The notes under the pieces were generated by a model, which searched no databases, was not told the DNA's origin, and worked only from the letters and a program-made list of their open reading frames with translations. From assembly GCA_029782355.1 (NCBI GenBank), contig JAKOUY010000011.1, positions 372,001-436,000 of the forward strand: a stretch of DNA of 64,000 nt, written 5' to 3'. The translations under genes and the position numbers were made by a program. Source of the DNA: Actinomycetes bacterium. GTDB taxonomy: Bacteria; Actinomycetota; Acidimicrobiia; Acidimicrobiales; Ilumatobacteraceae. Of the stretch, positions 16,156-24,957 are shown piece after piece (the stretch's first letter is position 1; each line of letters starts with the position of its first letter).

Positions 16156-17433
16156 ATGACGACCGACGCCGCCGCAACCGCCCCGGTTTCGCTGGACGAG
16201 ATCGAGCTCGACGACATCGGGTTCTGGACCCGCCCCCGCCCGTTCCGGGAGGCCGCCTTCCAGACCCTGCGCGACCACCCGACCCTGACCCACTGGGCCG
16301 AGCGTGAGCTCCCTGGCGGCTTCGCCCAACCCGGGCCCGGGTACTGGGCGGTCGTCGACTACGACGACCTGTGGCACGTCAGCCGCAACCCCCAGCAGTT
16401 CATCAGCGGCAAGGGCTCGAACATCCCGGACATGTCCCCGGAGGCCACCGAGTTCTTCGGGTCGATGATCGCCATGGACGACCCGCGCCACTTCCGGATG
16501 CGCTCGATCGTGTCCCGCGGCTTCACCCCGAAGGAGATCAACCGGGTCGAGGGGTACGTGCGCGACAAGGCCGCGGCACTGGTCACCGACGTCCTCGAGC
16601 GGTTCCCCGACGGTCAGTGCGACTTCGTCCACGAGATCGCCGCCCGCCTGCCGCTGCAGATCATCTGCGAGATGATGGGGATCCCGGCCGAGGACGAGGA
16701 CCGCATCTTCGCCTGGACCAACACCATCCTCGGCGCCGGCGACCCCGACCTGGCCCCCACCATGGAGCGGCTGCTCGGCGACGCCCTGGACATGTTCACC
16801 TACGCCCAGGCGTTGGGCGACGACCGGCGGACCAGCCCGCGTGACGACCTGACGTCGATCATGATGCAGGCCGAGGTGGACGGCGAGCGGCTCAGCGCCC
16901 AGGAGTTCGGCTCGTTCTTCATCCTCCTGGCCGTGGCCGGCAACGAGACGACGCGCAACGCCATCGCCCACGGCATGAAGCTGCTCACCGATCATCCGGA
17001 CCAGCGCCAGGTGTGGTTCGACGACTACGAGGCCACGGCGCGCGCGGCCGTCGACGAGATCGTCCGCTACGCCACCCCGGTCATCCACTTCCGGCGCACC
17101 GCGGTGGAGGACTGCGAGATCAAGGGGACGCGGGTCGCCGCCGGGGACAAGGTGGTGATGTTCTACAACTCGGCCAACCGCGACGAGCGAGTATTCACCG
17201 ACCCGCACCGCTTCGACGTCCGCCGCCCGACCCAACCCCAGCACGTCGGCTTCGGCGCCGGCGGGCCGCACTTCTGCCTGGGCGCCAACCTCGCCAGGCG
17301 GGAGATCGCCGTGATGTTCGACGAGATCCGCCGGCGGATGCCCACCCTGCGGATCACCGGCGAGCCGGACTACCTGCAGTCCGGGTTCATCAACGGCATC
17401 AAGCACCTGCCCTGCGCCTGGGATCCGGCGTGA
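16156..17433 (+). CDS. Cytochrome P450 (CYP125/CYP124-like)
   Basis: 425-residue soluble P450. The oxygen-activation helix reads A261-G-N-E-T-T266, and ExxR occurs as EIVR. The heme-binding loop FGAGGPHFCLGANLAR carries the axial Cys374. The tail LQSGFINGIKHLPCAW resembles the CYP125/CYP142 group, which oxidises sterol side chains or branched lipids. ATG 16156 is supported by a TACAGT hexamer 6 nt upstream and by the start of similarity. Its stop overlaps the start of the UGSC selenoprotein (GTGA). No ferredoxin or reductase gene is adjacent. Confidence 0.92.
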   Translation: MTTDAAATAPVSLDEIELDDIGFWTRPRPFREAAFQTLRDHPTLTHWAERELPGGFAQPGPGYWAVVDYDDLWHVSRNPQQFISGKGSNIPDMSPEATEFFGSMIAMDDPRHFRMRSIVSRGFTPKEINRVEGYVRDKAAALVTDVLERFPDGQCDFVHEIAARLPLQIICEMMGIPAEDEDRIFAWTNTILGAGDPDLAPTMERLLGDALDMFTYAQALGDDRRTSPRDDLTSIMMQAEVDGERLSAQEFGSFFILLAVAGNETTRNAIAHGMKLLTDHPDQRQVWFDDYEATARAAVDEIVRYATPVIHFRRTAVEDCEIKGTRVAAGDKVVMFYNSANRDERVFTDPHRFDVRRPTQPQHVGFGAGGPHFCLGANLARREIAVMFDEIRRRMPTLRITGEPDYLQSGFINGIKHLPCAWDPA

Positions 17434-19208
17434 GCGACGAGCCGGTCTACGAGGTCGTCTGGCCGAGCTCGCCCTGCGGCGTGCAACGCCGCTCCCCCGC
17501 TCCCCGCCTGGCGACCCTCGATGGCGCCACGGTGGCCTTCCTGTGGGACGACCTGTTCCGCGGTGACGAGCTGTTCCCGGTGCTGGCCGACGAGCTCCGC
17601 CGGCAGTTCACGAACGTCGGCATCATCGACTACCCGGTGATCGGCAACATCCACGGGGCCGACGAAGCCGAGGTGGTCCGCGGGTTACCCCGGCGGCTGC
17701 ACGACCTCGGCGTCGACGCCGTCGTCTGCGGCATGGGGTGTTGAGGGAGCTGTACGCCCGCCGTGCTGCGGGCCTCGATCGCCGCCGAGACGGCAGGCAT
17801 CCCGTCGGTGTCGCTGATCTGCCCGGGGTTCGAGGGGCAGGCGGCGGCCACCGGTCGGGGGATGGGGATCGACGGGATGGCGCTGGCGCTGACCGTCGCC
17901 CACGTCGACGCCCAGCCGGCAGGGCAGATGGTGTCCGAGTTCGTCGCCCACACCGTGCCGCAGGTGATCGCCGGGCTGACGGGGGCGTCGCCGTCCAGGA
18001 CACCGTCGCCCCCTGGTGAGTCGGGCGGCGAGCCGGCTGCGCTCGACGTCGTGGCGACCGGGAACCTCGGCGAGATCCACCGGGTGTTCACGGAGTGCGG
18101 CTGGACCGACGGGCTCCCGGTGGTCCCACCCACCATCGAGGCCGTCGAACGATTCCTGGCCGTCTCGGGCCACGACCCGTGGAAGCTGCTCGGGCGCGCC
18201 GCATCGTCCGGGCGAGACCTGTCGGTGTGGTCCGTGGCGGTCAACGCGGTCATGGCCGGGTGTCGCCCCGAGCAGCTCCCCGTCCTGCTGGCGGCCACCG
18301 CCATCCTGGCCGACCCGCGCTACGGCGTCGAGCACTCCGGCAACACCACCGGCGCCGACGCGCTGATGATCCTCGACGGGCCCGGGGCGGCGGCGATGGG
18401 TTACCAGTGCGGCCAGGGTTCTTTGCGCGAGGGCGCGCCGGCGAACACGACCACCGGTCGGTGGCTGCGGTTGTACCTTCGCAACGTGTTCGGCTTCACG
18501 GCCGACCAGCACGACAAGGCCACCTTCGGCAACGCCGCCCGGGTGCTGCTGGCCGAGGACATGGGCGCGTTGGCGGACATCGGCTGGGCTCCCCTGTCGG
18601 CCGACTTCGGCTACGGCGCGGCCGACGACGTCCTGACGATGGCCCGGTTCAACAGCACGGTGCTCATCGGCAGCGTGGTCGGCTCGTCCGCCGAGGAGGT
18701 GGTCGACTACCTGGCCGACGGGCTGGTCCGGGTCACCGGCTGGGACCTGACCCACGTCCACGGCCTCGGCCACGACCAGTACCGGCCGCTGCTGGTCCTC
18801 TCGCCGCTCCTGGCTCGGACGATGGCGCGCAGCGGGTGGAGCAAGCGCGACGCTCGCCAGGCGCTGTGGGAGGCGGCACGCCTGCCGGCGTGGCGGTTCG
18901 AGGCGCTCATCGGGTCGTGGAGCGGACTCACCGCCGGACGGCCCCGGCTGGTCGACCTGGTCGACGCCGGCCACCTGGCGGGGGCCTACGGCGAGTCCGA
19001 CGACCCGCAGCGTCTCGTCCCCATCGTGCCGCGACCGGAGCGACTGATGATCGCCGTGGCCGGCGATCCGCACCGGGCCAACGCCCTGGCGATGAGCAAC
19101 GACGGGCCGCACGGGTGGTGGACCGCGGCTCACGTCGACCGCTCGCCGTCCACGGACCTGGTGTGCTCGGTCGACGATCGGGACTGCGCCGGCCGCCCGC
19201 CGGGGTGA
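17430..19208 (+). CDS. UGSC family selenoprotein, TGA 17742-17744 read as selenocysteine
   Basis: One 592-residue protein in a single frame if TGA 17742-17744 is Sec105. Conceptual translation around it is VDAVVCGMGC-U-GSCTPAVLRAS, matching the Cys-Sec-Gly-Ser-Cys motif that names the UGSC family. Residues about 1-180 form the UGSC domain (VWPSSPCGVQRR, FLWDDLFRGDELFPVL, NIHGADE). Residues about 190-590 are a conserved domain of unknown function (WTDGLPVVPPT, VEHSGNTTGADALMILDG). C104/U105/C108 suggest a redox site. A hairpin 11 nt after the TGA fits a bacterial SECIS element. Ordinary gene calling splits it into a 104-residue piece and a piece starting near 17763. GTG start 17430 overlaps the P450 stop. 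Function is unknown; similarity on both sides of the TGA argues against a pseudogene. Confidence 0.88.
17756..17773 (+). promoter_or_regulatory. Candidate bacterial SECIS hairpin
   Basis: GCCCGC-CGTGCT-GCGGGC: a perfect 6-bp stem with a 6-nt apical loop containing GU. It starts 11 nt after the last base of the TGA codon, the spacing seen for the E. coli fdhF element bound by SelB. The hairpin also encodes residues of the conserved PAVLRA segment, so coding constraint contributes to the sequence. Confidence 0.65.
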
Positions 19209-19285
19209 CCGGCGTGCTCCACGGCATGTCCGTAGCACCGCCACCGCGCCCCGGGCACCACCGGATCGCCCGGGACACCGCCCGT

Positions 19286-19291
19286 TAGCCT
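19286..19291 (+). promoter_or_regulatory. Candidate -10 element of the GHMP kinase gene
   Basis: TAGCCT, 8 nt before GTG 19300, in the 91-bp gap after the selenoprotein gene. Confidence 0.5.
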
Positions 19292-19299
19292 GACCCACC

Positions 19300-20430
19300 G
19301 TGACCGGGACGCCGACCGACTGGGACACCGTCGTGATGGCGACGGCGCCGGCCCGGGTCGGCGACGTCGGCGGGTGGACGGACACCTGGTTCGGTGCGCC
19401 GGGACGGGTGTGCAACGTGGCCGTCGGGCCGGGCGTCACCGCCCGGGCGGCCTGGATCCGCCGGTCCGACCGGGACACCGGGCCGGTGCACCTCGTCGCT
19501 CCGGACATCGGCGCCGACTACCACGTCGCCCCGTCGCCGAACGCTGACTGGTCGGCCCCGGCACCGCGATCGCACCCGCTGCTGGAGCACGCCATCGCCG
19601 CGGTCGTCGAGGGCGTCCCGCCGATCGAGCCGAGCATTGGCATCGAGCTGCGCCTCGGCGCCGCCGTACCCGCCGGTGCGTCGCTCGGCACCTCGGCCAG
19701 CGTGGTCGTGGTGCTGCTGGCCGCTCTCGACGCACTGGTGGCCGGCGGCCGGCGCACGCCGACGGAGCTGGCCGAGCTGGCCCACCAGATCGAGACCGTG
19801 CGCGCCGGCCGGGAGGCCGGCGTCCAGGACCAGTGGACGGCAGCACTCGGTGGCTGCAACCTGCTGGAGATCGGTGGGTTCGAACGGCACGGTCCGTCGC
19901 CGCGCGTCGAGCACCGGGCGATCGCGCTGGCCGCCGGCACCGTGGCCGAGCTCGAGGCCCGGTGGCTGACGGTGGTCTTCGGCGCACACGACTCCAGCGC
20001 GGTCCACCGCGAGGTGATCGAGGCCGCTCTGGCCGGCGACGGGATCGGGCACGGTCGGGTCCGCGCCGCGATGCGCACGCTGACCGAGTTGGCCGCATCG
20101 GCCGCGCAGGCGCTGGCCACCGGGGACCTCGATGCCTGGGCCGGCTGCCTGCGGGCTGCGACCGAGACCCAGGAGCGGATGCACGCTGCGCTGGTGGGCC
20201 CGGCTCACCGAGCGGCCATCGACGTGGCCCGCCGCGCCGGCGCTGCCGGCTGGAAGGTCAACGGGGCGGGCGGCGACGGCGGCTCGTTGACCGTCCTGCT
20301 CGGCAGTCCCGACGAGGTCGCCGCCTACCGCCGGGCCGTCGCCGAGCTCGACCCAACGTGGCAGATCCTCGACCTGCGCGTCTCGCCCGGTGTGATGGTG
20401 AGCACGGTCGACCGGTCAGGCCGGGCGTAA
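19300..20430 (+). CDS. GHMP family sugar kinase
   Basis: 376-residue small-molecule kinase of the galactokinase-homoserine-mevalonate-phosphomevalonate superfamily. Motif 1 is APARVGDVGGWTDTWF near the N-terminus and motif 2 (phosphate loop) is PAGASLGTSASVVVVL. Motif 3 is KVNGAGGDGGSLTVLL near the C-terminus. The pattern resembles heptose 7-phosphate kinases and fucokinase-type enzymes, but no sugar-nucleotide genes are adjacent to decide the substrate. It ends 15 bp inside the 3' end of the convergent MacB-like permease gene. Confidence 0.82.
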   Translation: MTGTPTDWDTVVMATAPARVGDVGGWTDTWFGAPGRVCNVAVGPGVTARAAWIRRSDRDTGPVHLVAPDIGADYHVAPSPNADWSAPAPRSHPLLEHAIAAVVEGVPPIEPSIGIELRLGAAVPAGASLGTSASVVVVLLAALDALVAGGRRTPTELAELAHQIETVRAGREAGVQDQWTAALGGCNLLEIGGFERHGPSPRVEHRAIALAAGTVAELEARWLTVVFGAHDSSAVHREVIEAALAGDGIGHGRVRAAMRTLTELAASAAQALATGDLDAWAGCLRAATETQERMHAALVGPAHRAAIDVARRAGAAGWKVNGAGGDGGSLTVLLGSPDEVAAYRRAVAELDPTWQILDLRVSPGVMVSTVDRSGRA

Positions 20431-21627
20431 CGCCTCGGCCGGGTCGACGCGGGCGGCGCGCACCGCGGGAGACGCGCCGGCCACCAGCCCGACGGCCAGG
20501 GCCACGGCCATACCGGCCCCGAGGACGCTGGGCGGAACGTCCACCGACCAACCGCGCCGGGCGGCGTACGCCGCGGTGGTGCCCGCACCGAGCGCCACCC
20601 CGCCGAGCCCACCGAGCACCGACAGCCCGGCCGACTCGGCCACGAACTGCAGGGCGATGTGCCGGCGGGCGGCGCCGAGCGCCCGACGCAACCCGATCTC
20701 GGCGCGCCGTTCGAGCACGGAGATCACCATCACGTTGGTGATCCCGACCCCACCCACCAGCAACGCCACGGCGCCGAGGGCGACGAGCAGGTTGCGCAGG
20801 GCGGTGTCGGTCGCCGCCCGTGCCTGCAGGGCATCCGACGGCCGGGACACCGCCACCTGGTTCGGCGTATCCGGCTCGATCGTTCGCCCGAGCACGGCGC
20901 GAACCTCGCCAACCCGTTCGGGGCGGGTGCGCACGTACAGCGTGCTCGGTGAGCGGGCGGTGCCGAACAGCTCGGCGGCGACGTCGTACCCGATCAGGGC
21001 GGCACTGTCCAGATCGGGGGCCAGCGGCAGCGGCTGGAGGATGCCGATCACCACGAACCAGGTTCCACCGAGGTACACCCGACTCCCACGGTCCGGCGCG
21101 TCCAGGCCGAGGCGGGCCGCGGCCCGCGCGCCCAGGACCACCGTCGGGACCCGCGCCGACGCGGCGTCGAGGAACCGGCCGCTCGACAGCGCGCCGCTGA
21201 CCGCGCCGAGCACGCCCTCGTCGGCGGCCACGACCTGGATGCCGCCGGTGTGGGTTGCGGGGATCAGATCCGTCCGCCTGATCGTCCTGGCCACCGTCGT
21301 CACGCCGGCGGCAGCGGTCACCGGTCCGATCCGCGCCGTCACCGATCGGGCCCGCGCGGGCAGGGTGGTCGCCTCGCCGAACGCCGAGTTGGCCGGAGCG
21401 ACGCGCAGCATGTCCGTGCCGAGTCGGTCGAGTTGGGCGAGGAGATCGGTCCGGCTCGACAGCGAGATCCCGACCACGGCCACCATCGCGGCGATGCCGA
21501 TGGCGATGCCCATGGCGGTGAGCACGGTGCGCAGCGGGCGGACGCGCAGGCCCACGGTGGCAACCCGCCCGACGTCGCCGACGCGCAGCGTGCTGCGCGG
21601 CACGGCACGATCCGGTCGGGGGTTCAT
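20416..21627 (-). CDS. MacB/FtsX-type ABC transporter permease
   Basis: 403 residues: an N-terminal transmembrane helix (about 28-52, [21 protein letters not shown]), a large extracytoplasmic domain, and three C-terminal helices with the FtsX signature [18 protein letters not shown]. This is the MacB layout, which drives export of peptides, toxins or lipoproteins without passing substrate through the membrane domain. Its start overlaps the stop of the ATPase gene by 4 bases. Part of the set lipoprotein - adaptor - ATPase - permease. Confidence 0.88.
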   Translation of the reverse strand: MNPRPDRAVPRSTLRVGDVGRVATVGLRVRPLRTVLTAMGIAIGIAAMVAVVGISLSSRTDLLAQLDRLGTDMLRVAPANSAFGEATTLPARARSVTARIGPVTAAAGVTTVARTIRRTDLIPATHTGGIQVVAADEGVLGAVSGALSSGRFLDAASARVPTVVLGARAAARLGLDAPDRGSRVYLGGTWFVVIGILQPLPLAPDLDSAALIGYDVAAELFGTARSPSTLYVRTRPERVGEVRAVLGRTIEPDTPNQVAVSRPSDALQARAATDTALRNLLVALGAVALLVGGVGITNVMVISVLERRAEIGLRRALGAARRHIALQFVAESAGLSVLGGLGGVALGAGTTAAYAARRGWSVDVPPSVLGAGMAVALAVGLVAGASPAVRAARVDPAEALRPA

Positions 21628-22334
21628 CCGGCCACCCGATGATCCCGGACGATCCGCCCGTCGAGCAGGCGCACCTGGCGAGGCGCCCCACTGGCGATGT
21701 CGCGGTCGTGGGTGATCAGCACGATGGTGCTGCCCCGGCGGTGCAGATCGGCGAGCAGCGCCATGATCGCCGCGCCGGTCGCGCTGTCGAGGTTGCCGGT
21801 CGGCTCGTCGGCCAGGACGATGGCCGGATCGCCGACCAGTGCCCGGGCGATGGCCACTCGTTGACGCTCGCCACCGGAGAGGGTGCCAGGTCGTTGTCCG
21901 GCGCGGCTGGCGAGGCCGACGGCCTGCAGCGCCCGCCCGGCCGCCTGCCGCCGCGGCCGGTGGGGCACGCCGGCGTACAGCAGGCCGGCGGCCACGTTGT
22001 CCAGGGCGTCCAGGCCCTCGACCAGGTGGAACTGTTGGAAGACGAAGCCGATCCGCCGGCAGCGCAACGCGGCAAGCTCGGCGTCGCGCAGCCGGGAGGT
22101 GTCCTGGCCGTCGATTCGCACCACCCCGGTGGTCGGGCGGTGCAGGGCTCCGATCAGGTTGATGAGCGTCGACTTACCGGATCCTGACGGGCCGACGATC
22201 ATTACGAACTCGCCGCGCTCGACGCAGAGGTCCACCTCGGTGAGCGCCGCGACCGGCGGGGAACCGGGGTAGTGCTTGCTCACCCCGACCAGCTCGAGAA
22301 CCGGGTCGGGTCCGGGGACCGTCGCCGATCTCAC
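21624..22334 (-). CDS. MacB/LolD-type ABC transporter ATP-binding protein
   Basis: 236-residue ATPase with Walker [10 protein letters not shown] (about 48-56), Q-loop [11 protein letters not shown], signature [15 protein letters not shown] and Walker [14 protein letters not shown], followed by the H-loop [10 protein letters not shown]. The TGNLD form is characteristic of the LolD/MacB group. Both ends overlap neighbouring genes by 4 bases, so adaptor, ATPase and permease are translationally coupled. Confidence 0.92.
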   Translation of the reverse strand: MRSATVPGPDPVLELVGVSKHYPGSPPVAALTEVDLCVERGEFVMIVGPSGSGKSTLINLIGALHRPTTGVVRIDGQDTSRLRDAELAALRCRRIGFVFQQFHLVEGLDALDNVAAGLLYAGVPHRPRRQAAGRALQAVGLASRAGQRPGTLSGGERQRVAIARALVGDPAIVLADEPTGNLDSATGAAIMALLADLHRRGSTIVLITHDRDIASGAPRQVRLLDGRIVRDHRVAG

Positions 22335-23404
22335 GGGATCACCACCCGGCTGCCGGCACCGAGGGTCCCGCCCGCGCCGGACGGGTCGACGGCGACGCGC
22401 CCGTCGGCGAATCGCCCGACTCGCACGCCGACCAGGTGGGTGCTGCCCGGACGGTCGCTGACCTCGACCGCGTATCCACCCTCGGCCAGGGCGAGGAGGG
22501 CCTCGACCGGCACCGTCAGGACGTCACGAGCCAGCTCGTGGCGCATGCGGACCTCGACCGGTGTGTCCGCGGCCAGCGAACCGACCGATGTCGACTCGAT
22601 GCTCACCGGGACCGTGGTCGTGCCCTGGCCGTCGGTCACCGGTGACCCGGCGCTCACGACCGAGCCCGCCACGGACGTGCCATCGGGGAGCCCGAGCGTG
22701 ACCGGGGCACCGGCGACGAACCGGCTGGCCGCGGCCAGCGGGACCGAGACCTGCACCCGCGGCTCGGCGGCGCTCACCGTCAACCCGGCCGCCGAGGACT
22801 GATCACCCAGCACGCCGGTCACCGCGCTGATCCGGACCGGACCGTCGACGACGACCAGCTCGCCCATCTGCAGGACGCCGTCGGCGTCCATTCCGTGGGT
22901 GGACTCGAAGGCCCGCAGTGCCCGGCGGGTGGCATCGTCGAAGTGCTCGTCGACCTTGACGCCGGCGGCATCGGCCGTGCCGAAGGCGAGGAGCATCAAC
23001 TCCAGTTGGGCGACGTCCTTGCCGTCGCTGACCCCGGTGTGCAGGTCGCGCCAGAACGGGAACGCACCGCGGGCGGCGATCACCGGTCGACCGTCGATCT
23101 CGGCGACGGGCGAGCCGGGTGCGATCACCTCGCCGACCGCCGGCAACCGGGTCAGCGTGCCCGGTCGGGTGAGGAGAAGCGGGCGCGTCGCGCCGTATCC
23201 GAGCCGGCCGGAGTACGTGGTGGTGGACTCGAGTGGCCCCCGCCGGACCTCCGCCGTGCGCCGTTCCGTCGTCGCCGTCGAGCTGCCGGCCGGGCGACGA
23301 GCCGAACCGGTGGCGCCGCTGCGTCCGACGACGATCCCCACCCCGGCAGCACTCGCCGCCAGGGCGCCGACGGCGACGAGTCGTCTGGTCACGCTGGCGG
23401 GCAT
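22331..23404 (-). CDS. MacA-like periplasmic adaptor with peptidoglycan-binding-like domain
   Basis: 357 residues. A signal or anchor helix (about 8-28) is followed by a segment split by an insert resembling a peptidoglycan-binding domain ([43 protein letters not shown]). Beta-barrel adaptor segments then run to the C-terminus. This arrangement is common in actinobacterial efflux adaptors that pair with MacB-type transporters. It lies 3 bp downstream of the lipoprotein gene and overlaps the ATPase gene. Confidence 0.8.
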   Translation of the reverse strand: MPASVTRRLVAVGALAASAAGVGIVVGRSGATGSARRPAGSSTATTERRTAEVRRGPLESTTTYSGRLGYGATRPLLLTRPGTLTRLPAVGEVIAPGSPVAEIDGRPVIAARGAFPFWRDLHTGVSDGKDVAQLELMLLAFGTADAAGVKVDEHFDDATRRALRAFESTHGMDADGVLQMGELVVVDGPVRISAVTGVLGDQSSAAGLTVSAAEPRVQVSVPLAAASRFVAGAPVTLGLPDGTSVAGSVVSAGSPVTDGQGTTTVPVSIESTSVGSLAADTPVEVRMRHELARDVLTVPVEALLALAEGGYAVEVSDRPGSTHLVGVRVGRFADGRVAVDPSGAGGTLGAGSRVVIP

Positions 23405-23407
23405 CGC

Positions 23408-24166
23408 TCAGCTCCTCGGCGTGGCCGTGGTCGCGGCCGTCTCGGCCGGGCTGGAGCGCTCCGGCTGGCTCGGCTCGCCGGGCATCAGGGCCGCGCAGGC
23501 CCGGTTGGCGGCATCGAACGCCGGGCCGGCCAACGGGGTGGCTGGCCCGCTGCCGGCGCCGGGCGTGGATCCGGTGATCTTGACGACCGCTTCCCCGCCT
23601 GGCCCGAACTGCGGGTCGGGCATGTCGATGCCGTGATCACGCATGCACTGCGAGTACGCCAGCAGTGCCCGCTCCATCTCCGCCTGCGCAGCCGGATCGG
23701 CCTGGATCGTGCGTTGGGCGTGTTCGAGGAAGCGTTGGCACTCGGCGGTCGCCCGGTCGACATCGACCGCAGCGCTCGCCACCAACGGGGTCGAGTTCGA
23801 TACCGAGCCCGACTCGCCGGCGCTGGGCCCGGCGTCGACCATGTCGACGCCGTGGTCGCGCATGCACTGGCTGAACTGCAGCATCGCTTCGTCGGGATCC
23901 GTGCTCGGGACCTCGCCCGGCAACGTCCCGCCGGCCGCGGTCCCGGCGGGACCGACGTGGCCGGTCGACGGCGTGACCACCCCGGGCGCGCTCGACAGGC
24001 TGGCGACCTCGCCGCGGTCGGCGGCCTGCGGAGAGGTCCCGGCGCACGACGAGGCCAGTGCCACCAGGCCCAGCATCCCGGCCACGCTGGCGAGCCAGGC
24101 GGTGCACGGCGATCGCCGGCTGCGGACCGGGTCGGTGGTCGGACGGGTCAGGTGCGTCGTGCTCAT
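23408..24166 (-). CDS. Lipoprotein with two CMRDHG repeats
   Basis: 252 residues. The N-terminal signal ends in a lipobox-like ALASSC (Cys about 41). Two copies of a Cys-containing motif follow: QFSQCMRDHGVDM and YSQCMRDHGIDMPDP, about 75 residues apart, consistent with internal duplication. Proteins with such motifs often occur beside MacAB-type exporters in actinobacteria; their function is not established. ATG 24166 was chosen because the signal peptide begins there. It is the first gene of the exporter operon and divergent from the two-component system across the GCTGAG repeats. Confidence 0.75.
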   Translation of the reverse strand: MSTTHLTRPTTDPVRSRRSPCTAWLASVAGMLGLVALASSCAGTSPQAADRGEVASLSSAPGVVTPSTGHVGPAGTAAGGTLPGEVPSTDPDEAMLQFSQCMRDHGVDMVDAGPSAGESGSVSNSTPLVASAAVDVDRATAECQRFLEHAQRTIQADPAAQAEMERALLAYSQCMRDHGIDMPDPQFGPGGEAVVKITGSTPGAGSGPATPLAGPAFDAANRACAALMPGEPSQPERSSPAETAATTATPRS

Positions 24167-24188
24167 GCCGGCATCGTCTCCTGCGGAC

Positions 24189-24227
24189 GCTGAGCACCGG
24201 CTGAGCGCCGCTGAGCGTTCGCTGAGA
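24189..24227. promoter_or_regulatory. Four tandem GCTGAG repeats, candidate response-regulator binding site
   Basis: GCTGAG begins at 24189, 24200, 24210 and 24221 (steps of 11, 10 and 11 bp), so every copy faces the same side of the helix. Head-to-tail repeats at this period are typical of OmpR-family response regulators. The array sits between the exporter operon (start 24166) and the two-component genes (start 24268), so the adjacent regulator is the obvious candidate to bind it. Confidence 0.65.
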
Positions 24228-24267
24228 GCGATGCCCGATCCCGGCGGCCGTGCTCCACAATGCGGTG

Positions 24268-24957
24268 GTGCGCGTCCTGCTGGTCGACGATGAGGTCCGG
24301 CTGGCCACGACCCTGGCACGCGGCCTGCGCAGCGAGGGATTCGACGTCGATGTCGCCCACCGCGGCGACGAGGGGCTGTGGCGCGCCCAGGAAGGAGCCT
24401 ATGTGGCGATCGTGCTCGACATCCTCTTGCCGGGGATGAACGGCTACGAGGTCTGCCGGCAGCTGCGCGCTGGCGGCGACCGCACGCCCGTGCTCCTGCT
24501 GACGGCGAAGCAGGGCGAGCACGACGAAGCCGAAGGACTCGAGCTCGGGGCCGACGACTTCCTGCGCAAGCCGTTCAGCTTCGTGGTCCTCGTCGCCCGA
24601 CTGCGAGCCCTGATCCGCCGGGCCGCATCCGGCCACGGCGACCTGCTGGCCGTCGGCGACCTGCGGGTCGACGTGCTGGGCCGGCGCTGTTGGCGGGGCG
24701 ACGTCGAGGTCAACCTGACCGCTCGGGAGCTCGCGGTGCTGGTCGCCCTGGCCCGCCGCGACGGCGGGGCGGCCACCAAGGCCGAGGTGCTGGCCGAGGT
24801 GTGGGGGTTCGACTTCGACGGCGACGACAACATCGTCGAGGTGTACGTCGGCTACCTGCGCAGCAAGATCGACCGCCCCTTCGGGCGGGCGTCGTTGCAG
24901 ACCGTGCGGACCATCGGCTACCGACTGGTCGCCGACGACCTGGCGGGTGGCCGATGA
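24268..24957 (+). CDS. OmpR/PhoB family response regulator
   Basis: 229 residues. Receiver domain at 1-115 with acidic pocket DDE near the start, phospho-acceptor Asp51 (VLDILLPG), conserved Thr in LLLTAK and Lys in FLRKPFS. A winged-helix output domain follows (LTARELAVLVALARRDGGAATKAEV, VYVGYLRSKID, LQTVRTIGYRL). GTG 24268 starts the protein at VRVLLVDDE; GTG 24265 and 24250 are in-frame alternatives. A CACAAT hexamer lies 6 nt upstream. Its stop overlaps the kinase start. It probably binds the GCTGAG array. Confidence 0.9.
   Translation: MRVLLVDDEVRLATTLARGLRSEGFDVDVAHRGDEGLWRAQEGAYVAIVLDILLPGMNGYEVCRQLRAGGDRTPVLLLTAKQGEHDEAEGLELGADDFLRKPFSFVVLVARLRALIRRAASGHGDLLAVGDLRVDVLGRRCWRGDVEVNLTARELAVLVALARRDGGAATKAEVLAEVWGFDFDGDDNIVEVYVGYLRSKIDRPFGRASLQTVRTIGYRLVADDLAGGR

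Noticed and set aside
17742-17744. TGA as an ordinary stop codon, giving a 104-residue protein plus a separate gene from 17763
   Set aside because: Similarity to the UGSC domain runs without break across the codon, the flanking residues are Cys and Gly-Ser-Cys, and a SECIS-like hairpin follows. A pseudogene would not keep a clean 488-codon frame afterwards.
19250-19274. Inverted repeat CCCGGGC-N11-GCCCGGG after the selenoprotein gene
   Set aside because: The arms are self-complementary GC runs common by chance here, and no T-run follows; kept out of the feature list.
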